A DNA stretch of 59,824 nucleotides from Roseofilum capinflatum BLCC-M114 (GCF_030068505.1 NZ_JAQOSO010000114.1:1-59824), one strand, 5' to 3'; counted from the stretch's first letter, positions 16,128 to 25,490 are shown. A program made the numbers and translations. The notes: a model not told the origin generated them from the letters alone.

Positions 16128-17114
16128 TTACCCATTACCAACTTGAGGCGATTTAATTACCCCAGACATCAAAAGCCACCAGGGAACATAGAGACTAGGA
16201 AGCCAAGAAGAATAGGGACGTAACTGGGGAATCATCATCGGCAAAATAAACTGTAAAGACCGCAAAGATGCGGGTTGATTTCCTTCTCGGTCTACCACAC
16301 CATAGCGTCGGGCTTGTTCGGCGACAATCTGTACTTTTCCCGTTCGTTTGATGATCTCGGAATCGGTAGCAAGACAGGCAATCACTCGACCCGTTAATAA
16401 GGGAGTTTCCCAGTTAAAGCCATCAGCAAAGGGATTTCCTCGCTCTGGTAGAGTTCCACTTGCTTCTTGCTCTTGGGCAAATTGGGTAAATTTTTCTGTC
16501 CCCACAATTCCCGGCCAAATGGAGAGGGAGGTAATGTTATGGGGTTTAAGTTCTAAGGCTAATTCTAGGGCTAGGCGATCGCACGCTGTTTTACCCACTC
16601 CATACAGTACCCCAAATATGGGAAACAATCCCCCCCAAGAAGACAGGGTACAAATGAGTCCTTGTTTCCGAGGAACCATCATCCGCGCTGCATACACACT
16701 GGCAATATAATGCCCCCGCAACCCCACATGATTGACCCGATCCCATAAATTGGGTTCTAATTCCCAAAAAGATTGACCATAGGTTTCTTTGAGCATGGAT
16801 ACGGCAGAATAAGCATTATTCACCAATAGATCGAGTTGTCCCTGCTGTTCATCCGCGATACGCTCGAATAACAAACGCACCTGCTCATCATCACCATGAT
16901 CCACTTGTACCGGAATGGCTGCCCCACCCACTTTTTCTAGTTCCTTTTGGGTTTCTTCTAAGCTCCCCATTCCTGGCTCAGAACTGTACAGAGTTCTGCC
17001 AGTAATATAAACGGTTGCGCCAGCTTCTGCCAAACCGATGGCAATTCCTTTTCCTAACCCACGAGAGGCTCCGGTAACTAGGGCAATTTTTCCTTCGAGT
17101 GGTTTTGATGTCAT
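16128..17114 (-). CDS. Short-chain dehydrogenase/reductase
   Basis: A 328-aa classical-type SDR with a long C-terminal extension. TGASRGLGKGI binds the nucleotide, LVNNAYS is the NNAG-like motif, Ser lies in TLSSWGG, and the YxxxK catalytic pair is in LYGVGKTACDRLA. The closest well-known relatives are DHRS1-like enzymes. Substrate is unknown. The C-terminus (about 285-328) has a proline- and tryptophan-rich hydrophobic stretch that could contact a membrane. Neighbouring genes give no pathway clue. Confidence 0.85.
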   Translation of the reverse strand: MTSKPLEGKIALVTGASRGLGKGIAIGLAEAGATVYITGRTLYSSEPGMGSLEETQKELEKVGGAAIPVQVDHGDDEQVRLLFERIADEQQGQLDLLVNNAYSAVSMLKETYGQSFWELEPNLWDRVNHVGLRGHYIASVYAARMMVPRKQGLICTLSSWGGLFPIFGVLYGVGKTACDRLALELALELKPHNITSLSIWPGIVGTEKFTQFAQEQEASGTLPERGNPFADGFNWETPLLTGRVIACLATDSEIIKRTGKVQIVAEQARRYGVVDREGNQPASLRSLQFILPMMIPQLRPYSSWLPSLYVPWWLLMSGVIKSPQVGNG

Positions 17115-17202
17115 TATGTTCTGCGGTTATTTCTATGTCCACAATTATTGTTCTGCTTTAGATGATAAATCAGTTCTTCTTTAGAAAGGTAGGGAGCATT
17201 AA

Positions 17203-17236
17203 AGGCAGCAAGCAGGATGCTCGCACTCCTTCGATT
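17203..17236. repeat. Degenerate piece of the two-hairpin repeat upstream of ilvA
   Basis: GCAAGCAGGATGCTCGCACTCCTTCGA resembles the first hairpin and its ACTCC tail in the copies at 187-267 and 54921-54988, but several stem pairs are lost. It lies in the presumed ilvA promoter region. Confidence 0.4.
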
Positions 17237-17307
17237 TTGCCCAGAGGATCGGAAGATGATACAGTAAAATATTGTGCCCATGCTCTCCACCCCGTTCCCC
17301 AGATCTC

Positions 17308-18819
17308 ATGTTGTGTGATTATCTCGTCCAAATTCTCACGGCTCGCGTCTATGATGTTGCCCAAGAAACGCCCCTAGAAGTGGCGAGTAACCTTTCTCGG
17401 CGACTGGGGAATCGGCTGCTGCTGAAACGGGAAGATATGCAATCCGTATTTTCGTTTAAGTTGCGGGGAGCTTATAATCGGATGGCGAAACTGCCTCCGG
17501 AGCAGTTGGCCCAAGGGGTGATTGCTTCATCTGCGGGGAATCATGCCCAAGGGGTTGCCTTAGCTGCGCGGCATTTGGGAACCCGTGCGTTAATTGTGAT
17601 GCCGGTGACTACGCCACAGGTGAAAGTGGATGCGGTGCGATCGCACGGCGGAGAGGCAGTATTGTATGGTGAAACCTATGATGAAGCCTATGGCCATGCC
17701 CGCGAACTGGAAGCCGAGAAAGGGTTAACGTTTATTCATCCGTTTAACGATCCCGATGTGATTGCCGGCCAGGGAACCATCGGCATGGAAATTTTACGCC
17801 AATATCAACAGCCCATCCATGCCATTTTTGTGGCCATTGGTGGCGGGGGTCTCATTTCGGGCATTGCCTCCTACGTGAAACGCCTGCATCCAGAAACCAA
17901 GATTATTGGCGTAGAGCCGGTGGATTCCGATGCTATGAATCAATCCCTGAAAGCCGGGAAGCGGGTGAGATTGCCCCAAGTGGGCTTATTTGCTGATGGG
18001 GTAGCGGTGCGGGAAGTGGGAGAGGAAACCTTCCGCCTCTGTCAAGAATATGTGGATGAAATTATTCTGGTCAAGACAGATGATACCTGTGCAGCCATTA
18101 AAGATGTATTTGAAGATACGCGATCTATTGTGGAACCTGCGGGAGCCTTGGCGATCGCCGGCGCGAAAGCCTATGTAGAGCGGGAAAAAATCCAAGGACA
18201 AACCCTCGTCGCTGTTGCCTGCGGTGCGAATATGAACTTCGATCGCCTGCGGTTTGTCGCCGAGCGAGCCGAATTTGGGGAACGCCGAGAAGCCATTTTT
18301 GCCGTCACCATTCCCGAAAAACCCGGCAGTTTACGCCGCTTCTGTGACTGTTTGGGGACGCGAAACCTCACCGAATTTAACTATCGCATCGCCGATCGCA
18401 CCTGCGCCCATATCTTTGTCGGTGTACGAATTAAAGACCGAGACGATGCCGCCCAAATCGCCAAAACCTTTGCAGAAACAGGCTTTGAAACCCTAGAATT
18501 AACCGATGATGAACTGACGAAACTCCATCTACGCCACATGGTCGGCGGGCGATCGGCCTTAGCAGAACATGAATTAATATACCGCTTTGAATTTCCCGAA
18601 CGCCCCGGCGCACTAATGAAATTTGTCGCCTCCATGAGTCCCAACTGGAATATCAGCCTTTTCCACTATCGTAATAATGGCGCAGACTATGGGCGCATCG
18701 TCGTCGGAATGCAAGTCCCCCCCGAAGAAATGGCAGAATGGCAAGCCTTTTTAGACACTTTAGGCTATCGCTATTGGGACGAAAATAATAATCCTGCCTA
18801 CAAATTATTCTTGGCTTGA
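17308..18819 (+). CDS. ilvA: Threonine ammonia-lyase (threonine deaminase), biosynthetic
   Basis: IlvA converts threonine to 2-oxobutanoate, the entry step of isoleucine synthesis. The PLP-binding Lys51 lies in SVFSFKLRGAYN. SAGNHAQGVALAA and the glycine loop AIGGGGLISGIA are typical of the fold type II family. Two C-terminal ACT-like domains (about 320-503) are those through which isoleucine inhibits the long biosynthetic form. A TTG at 17272 would add 12 residues with no similarity to the family. The ATG at 17308 gives 503 aa, close to the 514 aa of E. coli IlvA. Neither start has a clear ribosome-binding site. Confidence 0.96.
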   Translation: MLCDYLVQILTARVYDVAQETPLEVASNLSRRLGNRLLLKREDMQSVFSFKLRGAYNRMAKLPPEQLAQGVIASSAGNHAQGVALAARHLGTRALIVMPVTTPQVKVDAVRSHGGEAVLYGETYDEAYGHARELEAEKGLTFIHPFNDPDVIAGQGTIGMEILRQYQQPIHAIFVAIGGGGLISGIASYVKRLHPETKIIGVEPVDSDAMNQSLKAGKRVRLPQVGLFADGVAVREVGEETFRLCQEYVDEIILVKTDDTCAAIKDVFEDTRSIVEPAGALAIAGAKAYVEREKIQGQTLVAVACGANMNFDRLRFVAERAEFGERREAIFAVTIPEKPGSLRRFCDCLGTRNLTEFNYRIADRTCAHIFVGVRIKDRDDAAQIAKTFAETGFETLELTDDELTKLHLRHMVGGRSALAEHELIYRFEFPERPGALMKFVASMSPNWNISLFHYRNNGADYGRIVVGMQVPPEEMAEWQAFLDTLGYRYWDENNNPAYKLFLA

Positions 18820-19010
18820 TGACTACAACCCACCTCTAAGCCCGTCGGACAACTGGGAAAACTGAAATCTTGGAAAAATTCCCATAAAGTTCCCATAAAG
18901 TAGTGTGTGGTACAGCTCAAATCCTATATCCATACCATAATCAAACTTTAACATCTACTCGGTAAGATTAAGACGATTATAAGTTCTCCCATGGTATAGG
19001 AGTACTGAGT

Positions 19011-21692
19011 ATGAAATTCAATCTACGTTTTGTTTTAATTGTTCCCTTTGTTCTACAGATTTTCGCGGTAGTGGGATTGACGGGATGGCTATCGTTACGC
19101 AATGGACAGAAAGCGGTTGAAAATTTAGTCACTCAGTTACAGCAAGAAACCGGCGATCGCATTCAACAACACCTCAAAAGTTATTTACAGACTCCTTATT
19201 TAGTCAATCAAAATATTGTGGATGCCATAGAATTAGGCTATCTAAATATAGACAATCCCCGCAGCATGGAATCCTATTTCCTAAAACAAATCCGTCATTT
19301 TCCCCATATAGGATATATCCAAGCAGGCAATGAAGAGAGAGAATTTTATGGACTAGAACGGACGAATGACGGAGGATTAAATATTGAAATATCCGATGCT
19401 TTAACCCATTATAAGATTTACACCTATGCAACCGATAACCAAGGCAGGCGCACCGAAAAAATATTGCGGGTGAGTCCAAGCTACGATCCCCGTCCTCGTC
19501 CTTGGTATACTCCTGCTGCCACTCAAAATCACTCAGCCTGGAGTGAGATTTATAGTTACGTTACCCATCCTCGTTTAGCCCTCACCATTGGAACACCAAT
19601 TTATGACCAAGAGAATCAATTCAAGGGAATCATTGGTACAGATTTAACCTTATTAGGTATTAACCAATTTCTCAGTCAATTAAAAATTTCTCAGTCTGGA
19701 CAAGCCTTTATTTTAGAACGGTCTGGATTGTTAGTCGCCACTTCCACTGATGAAAAACCCTTTATTGCTCCAACTGAACAGAAGGAGTTCAAGCGACTGA
19801 AAGCAACAGATAGTCAACAGTTTCTCACTCAAAAAACTACCCACTTCTTGATTGAAAATTTTGGTAATTTATCTCAAATCCCCCAAAACCAACACATCGA
19901 ATTCAAACTTGAGGGGGTTAGACACTTTCTAGAAGTGACAAACTATAAAGATCAATGGGGATTAGATTGGTTAATTGTGATTGTTGTGCCAGAATCCGAT
20001 TTTATGGCGCAAATTTATGCCAGTAGACGCAACACCATTTTACTCTGTCTTGGAGCATTGGCCATTGCCATAGTTTTGGGATGGTATACATCTCATTGGA
20101 TTGCACAACCGATCTTAAAACTTGCACAATCCTCAGAAGAAATGTCAGAAGGAAATTTAGAGCAGCAAGTCTCTGGAGGAGCGATCGCCGAACTCAAGAC
20201 CCTCGCCAGAGCATTTAACCGCATGGCAAGTGAACTAAGAACCTCCTTTTCTCAACTAGAACAGCGAGTAGAAGAACGTACCTTAGAACTTTCTGAGGCT
20301 AAAGAAGCAGCCGATAGTGCCAACGGAGCCAAAAGTGAATTTCTGGCCAATATGAGCCACGAACTTCGCACCCCCCTCAATGGTATCCTCGGTTATGCCC
20401 AGATTATGCATCGTGCGACAGACCTCAATCAACATCGTAAGGGCGTGGATGTGATTGAACAAGCCGGTTCCCATCTGTTAACCCTGATTAACGATATCCT
20501 TGACCTGGCTAAAATCGAAGCCCGAAAAATGGAACTGTTTCCCAAGGATTTACACTTACCATCCTTTTTGGTGGGAGTAGCAGAAATCGCCAGAGTAAGA
20601 GCCGAAAATAAAGGCATTACCCTCCAGTTTTTGCCCGACGAAAGATTACCGACCGGCATTAAAGCTGATGAAAAACGCCTGCGTCAACTATTACTAAATC
20701 TCTTAGGCAATGCGATTAAATTTACTGACCAAGGCAATGTAACCTTTTCTGTTACCAACCTACAAGGAACAGCAGGAAGTCAGGCCAGAATTCGCTTTAC
20801 CATCCAGGATACAGGGGTGGGGATGAGTCAAGAACAAATCGAAAAAATATTTTTACCCTTTGAGCAAGTTGGCTCCACATCGCGGCGTTCAGAAGGAACA
20901 GGTTTAGGATTAACGATTTGTCGTCAAATTGCCCAAATGATGGAGAGTGAAATTGAGGTCAACAGTACATTAGGAATGGGAACCACATTCAGGTTTGAAG
21001 TCAATTTTCCCATTTCCTCAGAATGGGTTAGTTCTGCGGCTTATTTATCAAAAGGTCACATTCTCGGTTACCGTGGAGAACCAAAAACTATCCTGATTGT
21101 AGACGATCACACGGTCAATCGAATTGTGATTTCGGAAGTATTAACTCCATTAGGGTTTAGGATACTCGAAGCATCTAATGGACGGGAGGGATTAGAACAG
21201 GTCAAACAGAAGCAACCGGACTTGGTAATTACAGATATTGTCATGCCAGAAATGAACGGGTATGATTTCGCTCGTCAGGTTCGGGAGTCTTATTCCCAAG
21301 AGTTGCCGATCATCGCCGCTAGTGCCAGTGTATCACTGGCCGATCAAAGTTTGGCGATCGCGGCTGGCTGTAAGGATTTTCTGGAAAAACCTGTGGATAT
21401 GGAAAAATTGTTAATTGTGTTACAGAAATATCTGAATCTGCAATGGGTTTACGAATCCATAGAATCTGTAAGCGTTGCTACAGAAAAAGAGATAGTTTTT
21501 CCCAAAAATGATGAATTGCTTAAGATGTATGAAATGGCAAAAATTGGAGATATTCTAGGAATTGAACAAGAAGCACAACGGTTAAAAGACATCGATCCTA
21601 ACTATCACGGATTTTGCGAGCGCATCCTGATCTTAGCTGCTGAATTTGAAGATAAAACCATTGTCGAGCTTATTGATTCTGTGCCGAGTTAG
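19011..21692 (+). CDS. Hybrid sensor histidine kinase, first of a tandem pair
   Basis: An 893-aa membrane-bound hybrid kinase. Transmembrane helix 1 covers about residues 6-28, followed by a periplasmic Cache-type sensor (about 35-330) and helix 2 (about 340-360). A HAMP linker, a HisKA domain with His450 in NMSHELRTPLNG, a HATPase domain (NLLGNAIKFTD and GTGLGLTI) and a receiver domain with Asp742 in VITDIVMPEM follow. A C-terminal tail of about 60 residues (KIGDILGIEQEAQRL) is common after receivers in cyanobacterial hybrid kinases. AGGAG lies nine bases before the ATG. The ligand is unknown. It is followed after 27 bp by a close paralogue. Confidence 0.95.
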   Translation: MKFNLRFVLIVPFVLQIFAVVGLTGWLSLRNGQKAVENLVTQLQQETGDRIQQHLKSYLQTPYLVNQNIVDAIELGYLNIDNPRSMESYFLKQIRHFPHIGYIQAGNEEREFYGLERTNDGGLNIEISDALTHYKIYTYATDNQGRRTEKILRVSPSYDPRPRPWYTPAATQNHSAWSEIYSYVTHPRLALTIGTPIYDQENQFKGIIGTDLTLLGINQFLSQLKISQSGQAFILERSGLLVATSTDEKPFIAPTEQKEFKRLKATDSQQFLTQKTTHFLIENFGNLSQIPQNQHIEFKLEGVRHFLEVTNYKDQWGLDWLIVIVVPESDFMAQIYASRRNTILLCLGALAIAIVLGWYTSHWIAQPILKLAQSSEEMSEGNLEQQVSGGAIAELKTLARAFNRMASELRTSFSQLEQRVEERTLELSEAKEAADSANGAKSEFLANMSHELRTPLNGILGYAQIMHRATDLNQHRKGVDVIEQAGSHLLTLINDILDLAKIEARKMELFPKDLHLPSFLVGVAEIARVRAENKGITLQFLPDERLPTGIKADEKRLRQLLLNLLGNAIKFTDQGNVTFSVTNLQGTAGSQARIRFTIQDTGVGMSQEQIEKIFLPFEQVGSTSRRSEGTGLGLTICRQIAQMMESEIEVNSTLGMGTTFRFEVNFPISSEWVSSAAYLSKGHILGYRGEPKTILIVDDHTVNRIVISEVLTPLGFRILEASNGREGLEQVKQKQPDLVITDIVMPEMNGYDFARQVRESYSQELPIIAASASVSLADQSLAIAAGCKDFLEKPVDMEKLLIVLQKYLNLQWVYESIESVSVATEKEIVFPKNDELLKMYEMAKIGDILGIEQEAQRLKDIDPNYHGFCERILILAAEFEDKTIVELIDSVPS
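20119..20515 (+). repeat. 397-bp block identical to the second histidine kinase gene
   Basis: Positions 20119-20515 are identical, including silent sites, to 22819-23215, exactly 2700 bp downstream. The block covers the HAMP end, the linker helix and most of HisKA. Identity drops sharply on both sides. Confidence 0.9.
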
Positions 21693-21719
21693 CGATCTAC
21701 TCTAGATGGAGGACTGAGT

Positions 21720-24407
21720 ATGAAATTCAATTTGCGTTTAGTTTTAATTGTTCCCTTTGTCCTCCAAATTTTTGCCGTTGTAGGATTAACAGGATGGCTC
21801 TCGTTACGCAATGGACAAGAAGCCGTGAATGATGTAGCCGCTCAATTGCGTAGTGAGCTGGCCAAACGGATTGTACAACAATTGGATACTTATTTAAATA
21901 CACCTCATGTAGTGAATCAGATTAATAGTGAAGCCGTTCGCCTGGGTCTGTTGAATCTAGAAGATATTCCCAGTTTAGAGCGCTACTTTTTTTCTCAGAT
22001 GCAGCAATTTGAGACCGTTAGCTATATTTCCTTGGGAACTGAGCAGCGAGAATATGTAGGGGTACAAAGAAAAGCGGATCGGAGCTTTGCTCTAGAGGTA
22101 TCCGATCGCAGGACGGATTATCACTTTGAAACTTGGACGCTCGATGGGAACGGTCAACGGTTAGAACGGGTGGGTCGTATACCCGACTACGATCCCCGAA
22201 AACGGGAATGGTACAAAACCGGCGATCGCGCCGGAAAAGCTGTCTGGACAGAGATTTACACTTATTTTTCCACCCAAGAACTGGCTTTAACAGCCGATCT
22301 TCCTCTTTACGATCGCCAAGGAAAACTCATAGGAGTTACGGCCGCTGACCTCACTTTAACCCACATTAGTAATTTTCTACAAAGTTTGGATATTGGCAAA
22401 ACTGGGCAAGGTTTTATTATCGAACGCTCCGGTCAATTGGTCGCCACATCTACCCAGGAAAAATTGTTTCGTCAAGAAGGGGAAGAAATCCAACGATTAA
22501 ATGTTGTTAAAAGTAGTGATGCTTTAACTCATGCCACGGCCCAATATCTTTTAAATCACTTTACAGATTTTAAACAGATTAAAACCCTGGAACAATTAGA
22601 CTTTAAACGTGAAGACCAACGACAATTCTTACAAGTATTCCCTTATCAAGATGAGTTTGGATTAGATTGGTTAATTGTGATTGTTGTGCCCGAATCCGAT
22701 TTTATGGCACAAATTTATGCCAGTAGACGCAACACCATTTTACTCTGTCTTGGAGCATTGGCTATTGCCATAGTTTTGGGATGGTATACGTCTCATTGGA
22801 TTGCACAACCCATCTTGCAACTTGCACAATCCTCAGAAGAAATGTCAGAAGGAAATTTAGAGCAGCAAGTCTCTGGAGGAGCGATCGCCGAACTCAAGAC
22901 CCTCGCCAGAGCATTTAACCGCATGGCAAGTGAACTAAGAACCTCCTTTTCTCAACTAGAACAGCGAGTAGAAGAACGTACCTTAGAACTTTCTGAGGCT
23001 AAAGAAGCAGCCGATAGTGCCAACGGAGCCAAAAGTGAATTTCTGGCCAATATGAGCCACGAACTTCGCACCCCCCTCAATGGTATCCTCGGTTATGCCC
23101 AGATTATGCATCGTGCGACAGACCTCAATCAACATCGTAAGGGCGTGGATGTGATTGAACAAGCCGGTTCCCATCTGTTAACCCTGATTAACGATATCCT
23201 TGACCTGGCTAAAATTGAAGCCAGAAAAATGGAACTGTTTCCCAAGGATTTACACTTACCGTCCTTTTTGGTGGGAGTGGCAGAAATCGCCAGAGTGCGA
23301 GCCGAAAATAAAGGCATTACCCTCCAGTTTTTGCCAGACGAAAACTTACCCACAGGAGTCAAAGCTGATGAAAAACGTCTACGTCAAGTTTTACTGAATC
23401 TCTTAGGCAATGCAATTAAATTTACTGACCAAGGCAATGTAAGTTTTTCTGTAGCCTGTAGCCCAAAAGAGTCCTCTCAGACGACAACTATCCTACGCTT
23501 TGCAATTGAAGATACAGGAGTAGGAATGAGTCCAGAACAGGTGAATAAAATCTTCCTCCCCTTTGAGCAAGTGGGTTCCACATCTCGACGTTCACAAGGT
23601 ACGGGATTAGGATTAACAATCTGTAGTCAAATTGTGGGGATGATGGGAAGTACCATTCAGGTGGAGAGTCGCTTAGGGATGGGGAGCAAATTCTGGTTTG
23701 AAGTCACATTACCCCGTTCCCAGGAGTGGATGAGTAGTGCTGCCAATTTACAGCAGGGTAAGATTCTCGGTTACAGTGGAGAACCTAAAACGATCCTCAT
23801 TGTTGACGATCATCAAGTGAATCGAATCGTAGTTGCGGAAGTGTTAACTCCACTCGGTTTTAGAGTGCTGGAAGCTTCCAATGGACGAGAGGGCTTAGAA
23901 CAGGTGCAACAGGCACATCCTGACTTAGTGATTACCGATATTGTCATGCCAGAGATGGATGGATATGCCTTGGCTGACTGTATTCGAGAGTCTTATTCAA
24001 AAGAATTGCCGATTATCGCCGCTAGTGCGAGTGTATCATTAGCCGATCGGAGTTTGGCGATCGCGGCGGGCTGTAATGAGTTCTTAGAAAAGCCCATTGA
24101 TTTAGAGCAATTATTAATACGCTTACAAAAGTATTTGCACTTAACCTGGATCTATGAAGAAAAAAGTGGGCCAGAGTTTTCCGTTCAGCAAGACCTCATT
24201 TTCCCCACAGAACAGGAATTGAGACCGTTATGGGAAGCCACTAAAATTGGCGATATTGAAGCCATAGAGGAAGAGGCTCAACGACTCAAAGAACAGAACA
24301 TGCAGTATAAGACATTTGGCGATCGTATCCTAGCCTTAGCGGAAGAATTTGATGAAACCGGTATTAAGACGTTACTCGATGGTAAACATCGTACAACTCA
24401 GTCCTAA
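21720..24407 (+). CDS. Hybrid sensor histidine kinase, second of a tandem pair
   Basis: An 895-aa paralogue of the preceding gene with the same order: helix 1, Cache-type sensor, helix 2, HAMP, HisKA (His447), HATPase, receiver (Asp in VITDIVMPEMDGYALA) and tail. The first 32 residues and the region from helix 2 to HisKA are nearly identical to the first copy. The sensor domain has diverged strongly, so the two probably sense different ligands but may phosphorylate the same partner. GGAGG lies before the ATG in the same ACTGAGT context as the first copy. The 27-bp gap suggests co-transcription. Confidence 0.95.
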   Translation: MKFNLRLVLIVPFVLQIFAVVGLTGWLSLRNGQEAVNDVAAQLRSELAKRIVQQLDTYLNTPHVVNQINSEAVRLGLLNLEDIPSLERYFFSQMQQFETVSYISLGTEQREYVGVQRKADRSFALEVSDRRTDYHFETWTLDGNGQRLERVGRIPDYDPRKREWYKTGDRAGKAVWTEIYTYFSTQELALTADLPLYDRQGKLIGVTAADLTLTHISNFLQSLDIGKTGQGFIIERSGQLVATSTQEKLFRQEGEEIQRLNVVKSSDALTHATAQYLLNHFTDFKQIKTLEQLDFKREDQRQFLQVFPYQDEFGLDWLIVIVVPESDFMAQIYASRRNTILLCLGALAIAIVLGWYTSHWIAQPILQLAQSSEEMSEGNLEQQVSGGAIAELKTLARAFNRMASELRTSFSQLEQRVEERTLELSEAKEAADSANGAKSEFLANMSHELRTPLNGILGYAQIMHRATDLNQHRKGVDVIEQAGSHLLTLINDILDLAKIEARKMELFPKDLHLPSFLVGVAEIARVRAENKGITLQFLPDENLPTGVKADEKRLRQVLLNLLGNAIKFTDQGNVSFSVACSPKESSQTTTILRFAIEDTGVGMSPEQVNKIFLPFEQVGSTSRRSQGTGLGLTICSQIVGMMGSTIQVESRLGMGSKFWFEVTLPRSQEWMSSAANLQQGKILGYSGEPKTILIVDDHQVNRIVVAEVLTPLGFRVLEASNGREGLEQVQQAHPDLVITDIVMPEMDGYALADCIRESYSKELPIIAASASVSLADRSLAIAAGCNEFLEKPIDLEQLLIRLQKYLHLTWIYEEKSGPEFSVQQDLIFPTEQELRPLWEATKIGDIEAIEEEAQRLKEQNMQYKTFGDRILALAEEFDETGIKTLLDGKHRTTQS

Positions 24408-24654
24408 CGTTGTTACTGGACAACCATCAGAAGTCGGGATTCTGGCGATCGCCTATCTCATACCCCTCTTCTGTCACTCTTGGAAATTCTAACGAATTTC
24501 CGTTGTTACAGCCCGCGATCGCGAAGCGTTTCATGTCGGCGACAGCCGAAAACGGAGTTTTATCGCCGTTAAAACAGCCCTCGAAAAAGATCAATGGACA
24601 ATTACTGACGAGAATCTCTTTATTCAAGAAGTTCAATTGTTATTTGACCCGGAG

Positions 24655-24681
24655 CGCGTTCGCGTAGCGTCTCCGTAGGAG
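24655..24681 (+). repeat. CGTTCGCG-type short repeat inserted in the xisI remnant
   Basis: Twenty-four bases (24655-24678) lie between two GAG triplets in what should be DPE-NRYQL of XisI. The core CGTTCGCGTAGCGTCTCCG matches the family member inside the NB-ARC/WD40 gene at 2374-2392. The insertion is in phase, but its TAG stops translation. Confidence 0.7.
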
Positions 24682-24703
24682 AATCGCTATCAACTGATGA
24701 ATA

Positions 24704-24827
24704 TAGTCAATTCAAATAACAGTGAGACATTTTTGTAGGGGCGAGCGGCCGCTCGCCCCTACAGATACGGGTATTCTAGACAGGTTGTGTGTGTATCGTC
24801 GTGTCTCAACCTTAATCCAATTGACTA
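24704..24827 (+). mobile_element. 124-bp MITE with TAGTCAATT ends and TA target duplication
   Basis: Terminal inverted repeats TAGTCAATT and AATTGACTA bound the element. A TA lies immediately outside each end (24702-24703 and 24828-24829). Removing the element and one TA restores ATG-AAT-ATA-GGT-TGG, the MNIGW expected in XisI, which supports this boundary. The TA target suits IS630/Tc1-mariner transposases. The element carries the palindrome at 24734-24763. A left-half copy lies at 55022-55086. It encodes no protein. Confidence 0.8.
24734..24763 (+). repeat. 30-bp palindrome, variant with paired changes
   Basis: Same as the palindrome at 2757-2786 and 55054-55083, except that AACGGCCGTT in the middle reads AGCGGCCGCT. 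Both changed bases pair with each other, so perfect symmetry is kept. Confidence 0.85.
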
Positions 24828-25058
24828 TATAGGTTGGCAAGGGCTAACGCGAGTCTTTGGTTGTATTATTTATGTGGAAATAAAAGAGGGGAAAATTTGG
24901 ATCGAACGGGATGGGACGGAAATTGGGGTGGCGAATGAATTGGTTGAAGCGGGCGTTCCTAAACAGGATATCGTTTTGGCTTTTAAAGCCCCATATAAAC
25001 GCAAGTTTACTGACTTTGCTGCGAGTTGAGCTTGCTTTTTAAAAAAGGATGAAGTCAG

Positions 25059-25490
25059 TCAATCTACTTGAGGCGGATGCCACCCCCACTTCACCCAAAT
25101 TGCTCTAGCGGCAACAATATCATCATTATTGAGACGAAGTACCGCTACAGTTACACGACCCATCGCCGTTAACCCCTGAACGAGAGTTCCGCTTTCATCC
25201 CAAGCGAAATGCTCAGACCAGTTATGTTCTCTTGGATTGAATAACATAACATCTGTTTGAGTTTCAGGATCGAAACCTGACGTTCGAGCGCCCTTGAATT
25301 CATTACATCGGTAGCAAGAAGCCGCTAGATTTTCCATCGTATCAGAGCCTTTTAGGGCTTTAGGTTGGACATGATCAATGACGAGCGGCATTCCTGTCAA
25401 TCGCATGGAACTCTGACAATATTCGCAACGAAATCCTGCACGCGCCCAGATTTGTTGCCGGACTTGCTTTGATAAGTTTGTCATTGTCAT
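25059..25490 (-). CDS. HNH endonuclease
   Basis: A 143-aa HNH nuclease. The zinc-binding pairs CEYC and CYRC surround the ββα-metal core. The first catalytic histidine lies in VIDHVQPKALKGSD, and the last motif is CYRCNEFKG, a common variant of NxxxCxxCN-K. The ATG at 25490 overlaps the upstream stop codon as TGATG, so the two genes are coupled. Similar HNH genes occur with small partner genes in cyanobacteria. Whether it serves in defence, an intron-like role or a toxin-antitoxin pair cannot be told. Confidence 0.85.
   Translation of the reverse strand: MTMTNLSKQVRQQIWARAGFRCEYCQSSMRLTGMPLVIDHVQPKALKGSDTMENLAASCYRCNEFKGARTSGFDPETQTDVMLFNPREHNWSEHFAWDESGTLVQGLTAMGRVTVAVLRLNNDDIVAARAIWVKWGWHPPQVD

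Larger units (their letters stand above)
24553..25029 (+). pseudogene. xisI: Decayed xisH-xisI fusion interrupted by two small repeats and a MITE
   Basis: XisH and XisI are small cyanobacterial proteins named for control of fdxN element excision and commonly encoded as a pair. AVKTALEKDQWTITDENLF (from 24565) resembles the XisH N-terminus. It runs straight into an XisI-like segment (EVQLLFDPE), so most of xisH and the xisI start are deleted. A 24-bp CGTTCGCG-type insertion (24655-24678) then adds a stop codon. NRYQLMNI follows, and the MITE at 24704-24827 interrupts the gene. Downstream, GWQGLTRVFGCIIYVEI to the stop at 25029 is the XisI C-terminal half, with KIWIERDGTE and ELVEAGVPK. The gene is certainly inactive. 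Confidence 0.75.

Noticed and set aside
17115-17307. A riboswitch or attenuator before ilvA
   Set aside because: The leader contains a degenerate dispersed repeat but no run of Ile, Val or Leu codons and no terminator pair.
24787-25029. An intact 80-aa XisI gene
   Set aside because: Its apparent start lies inside the MITE, and half of the XisI family sequence lies upstream of the insertion.
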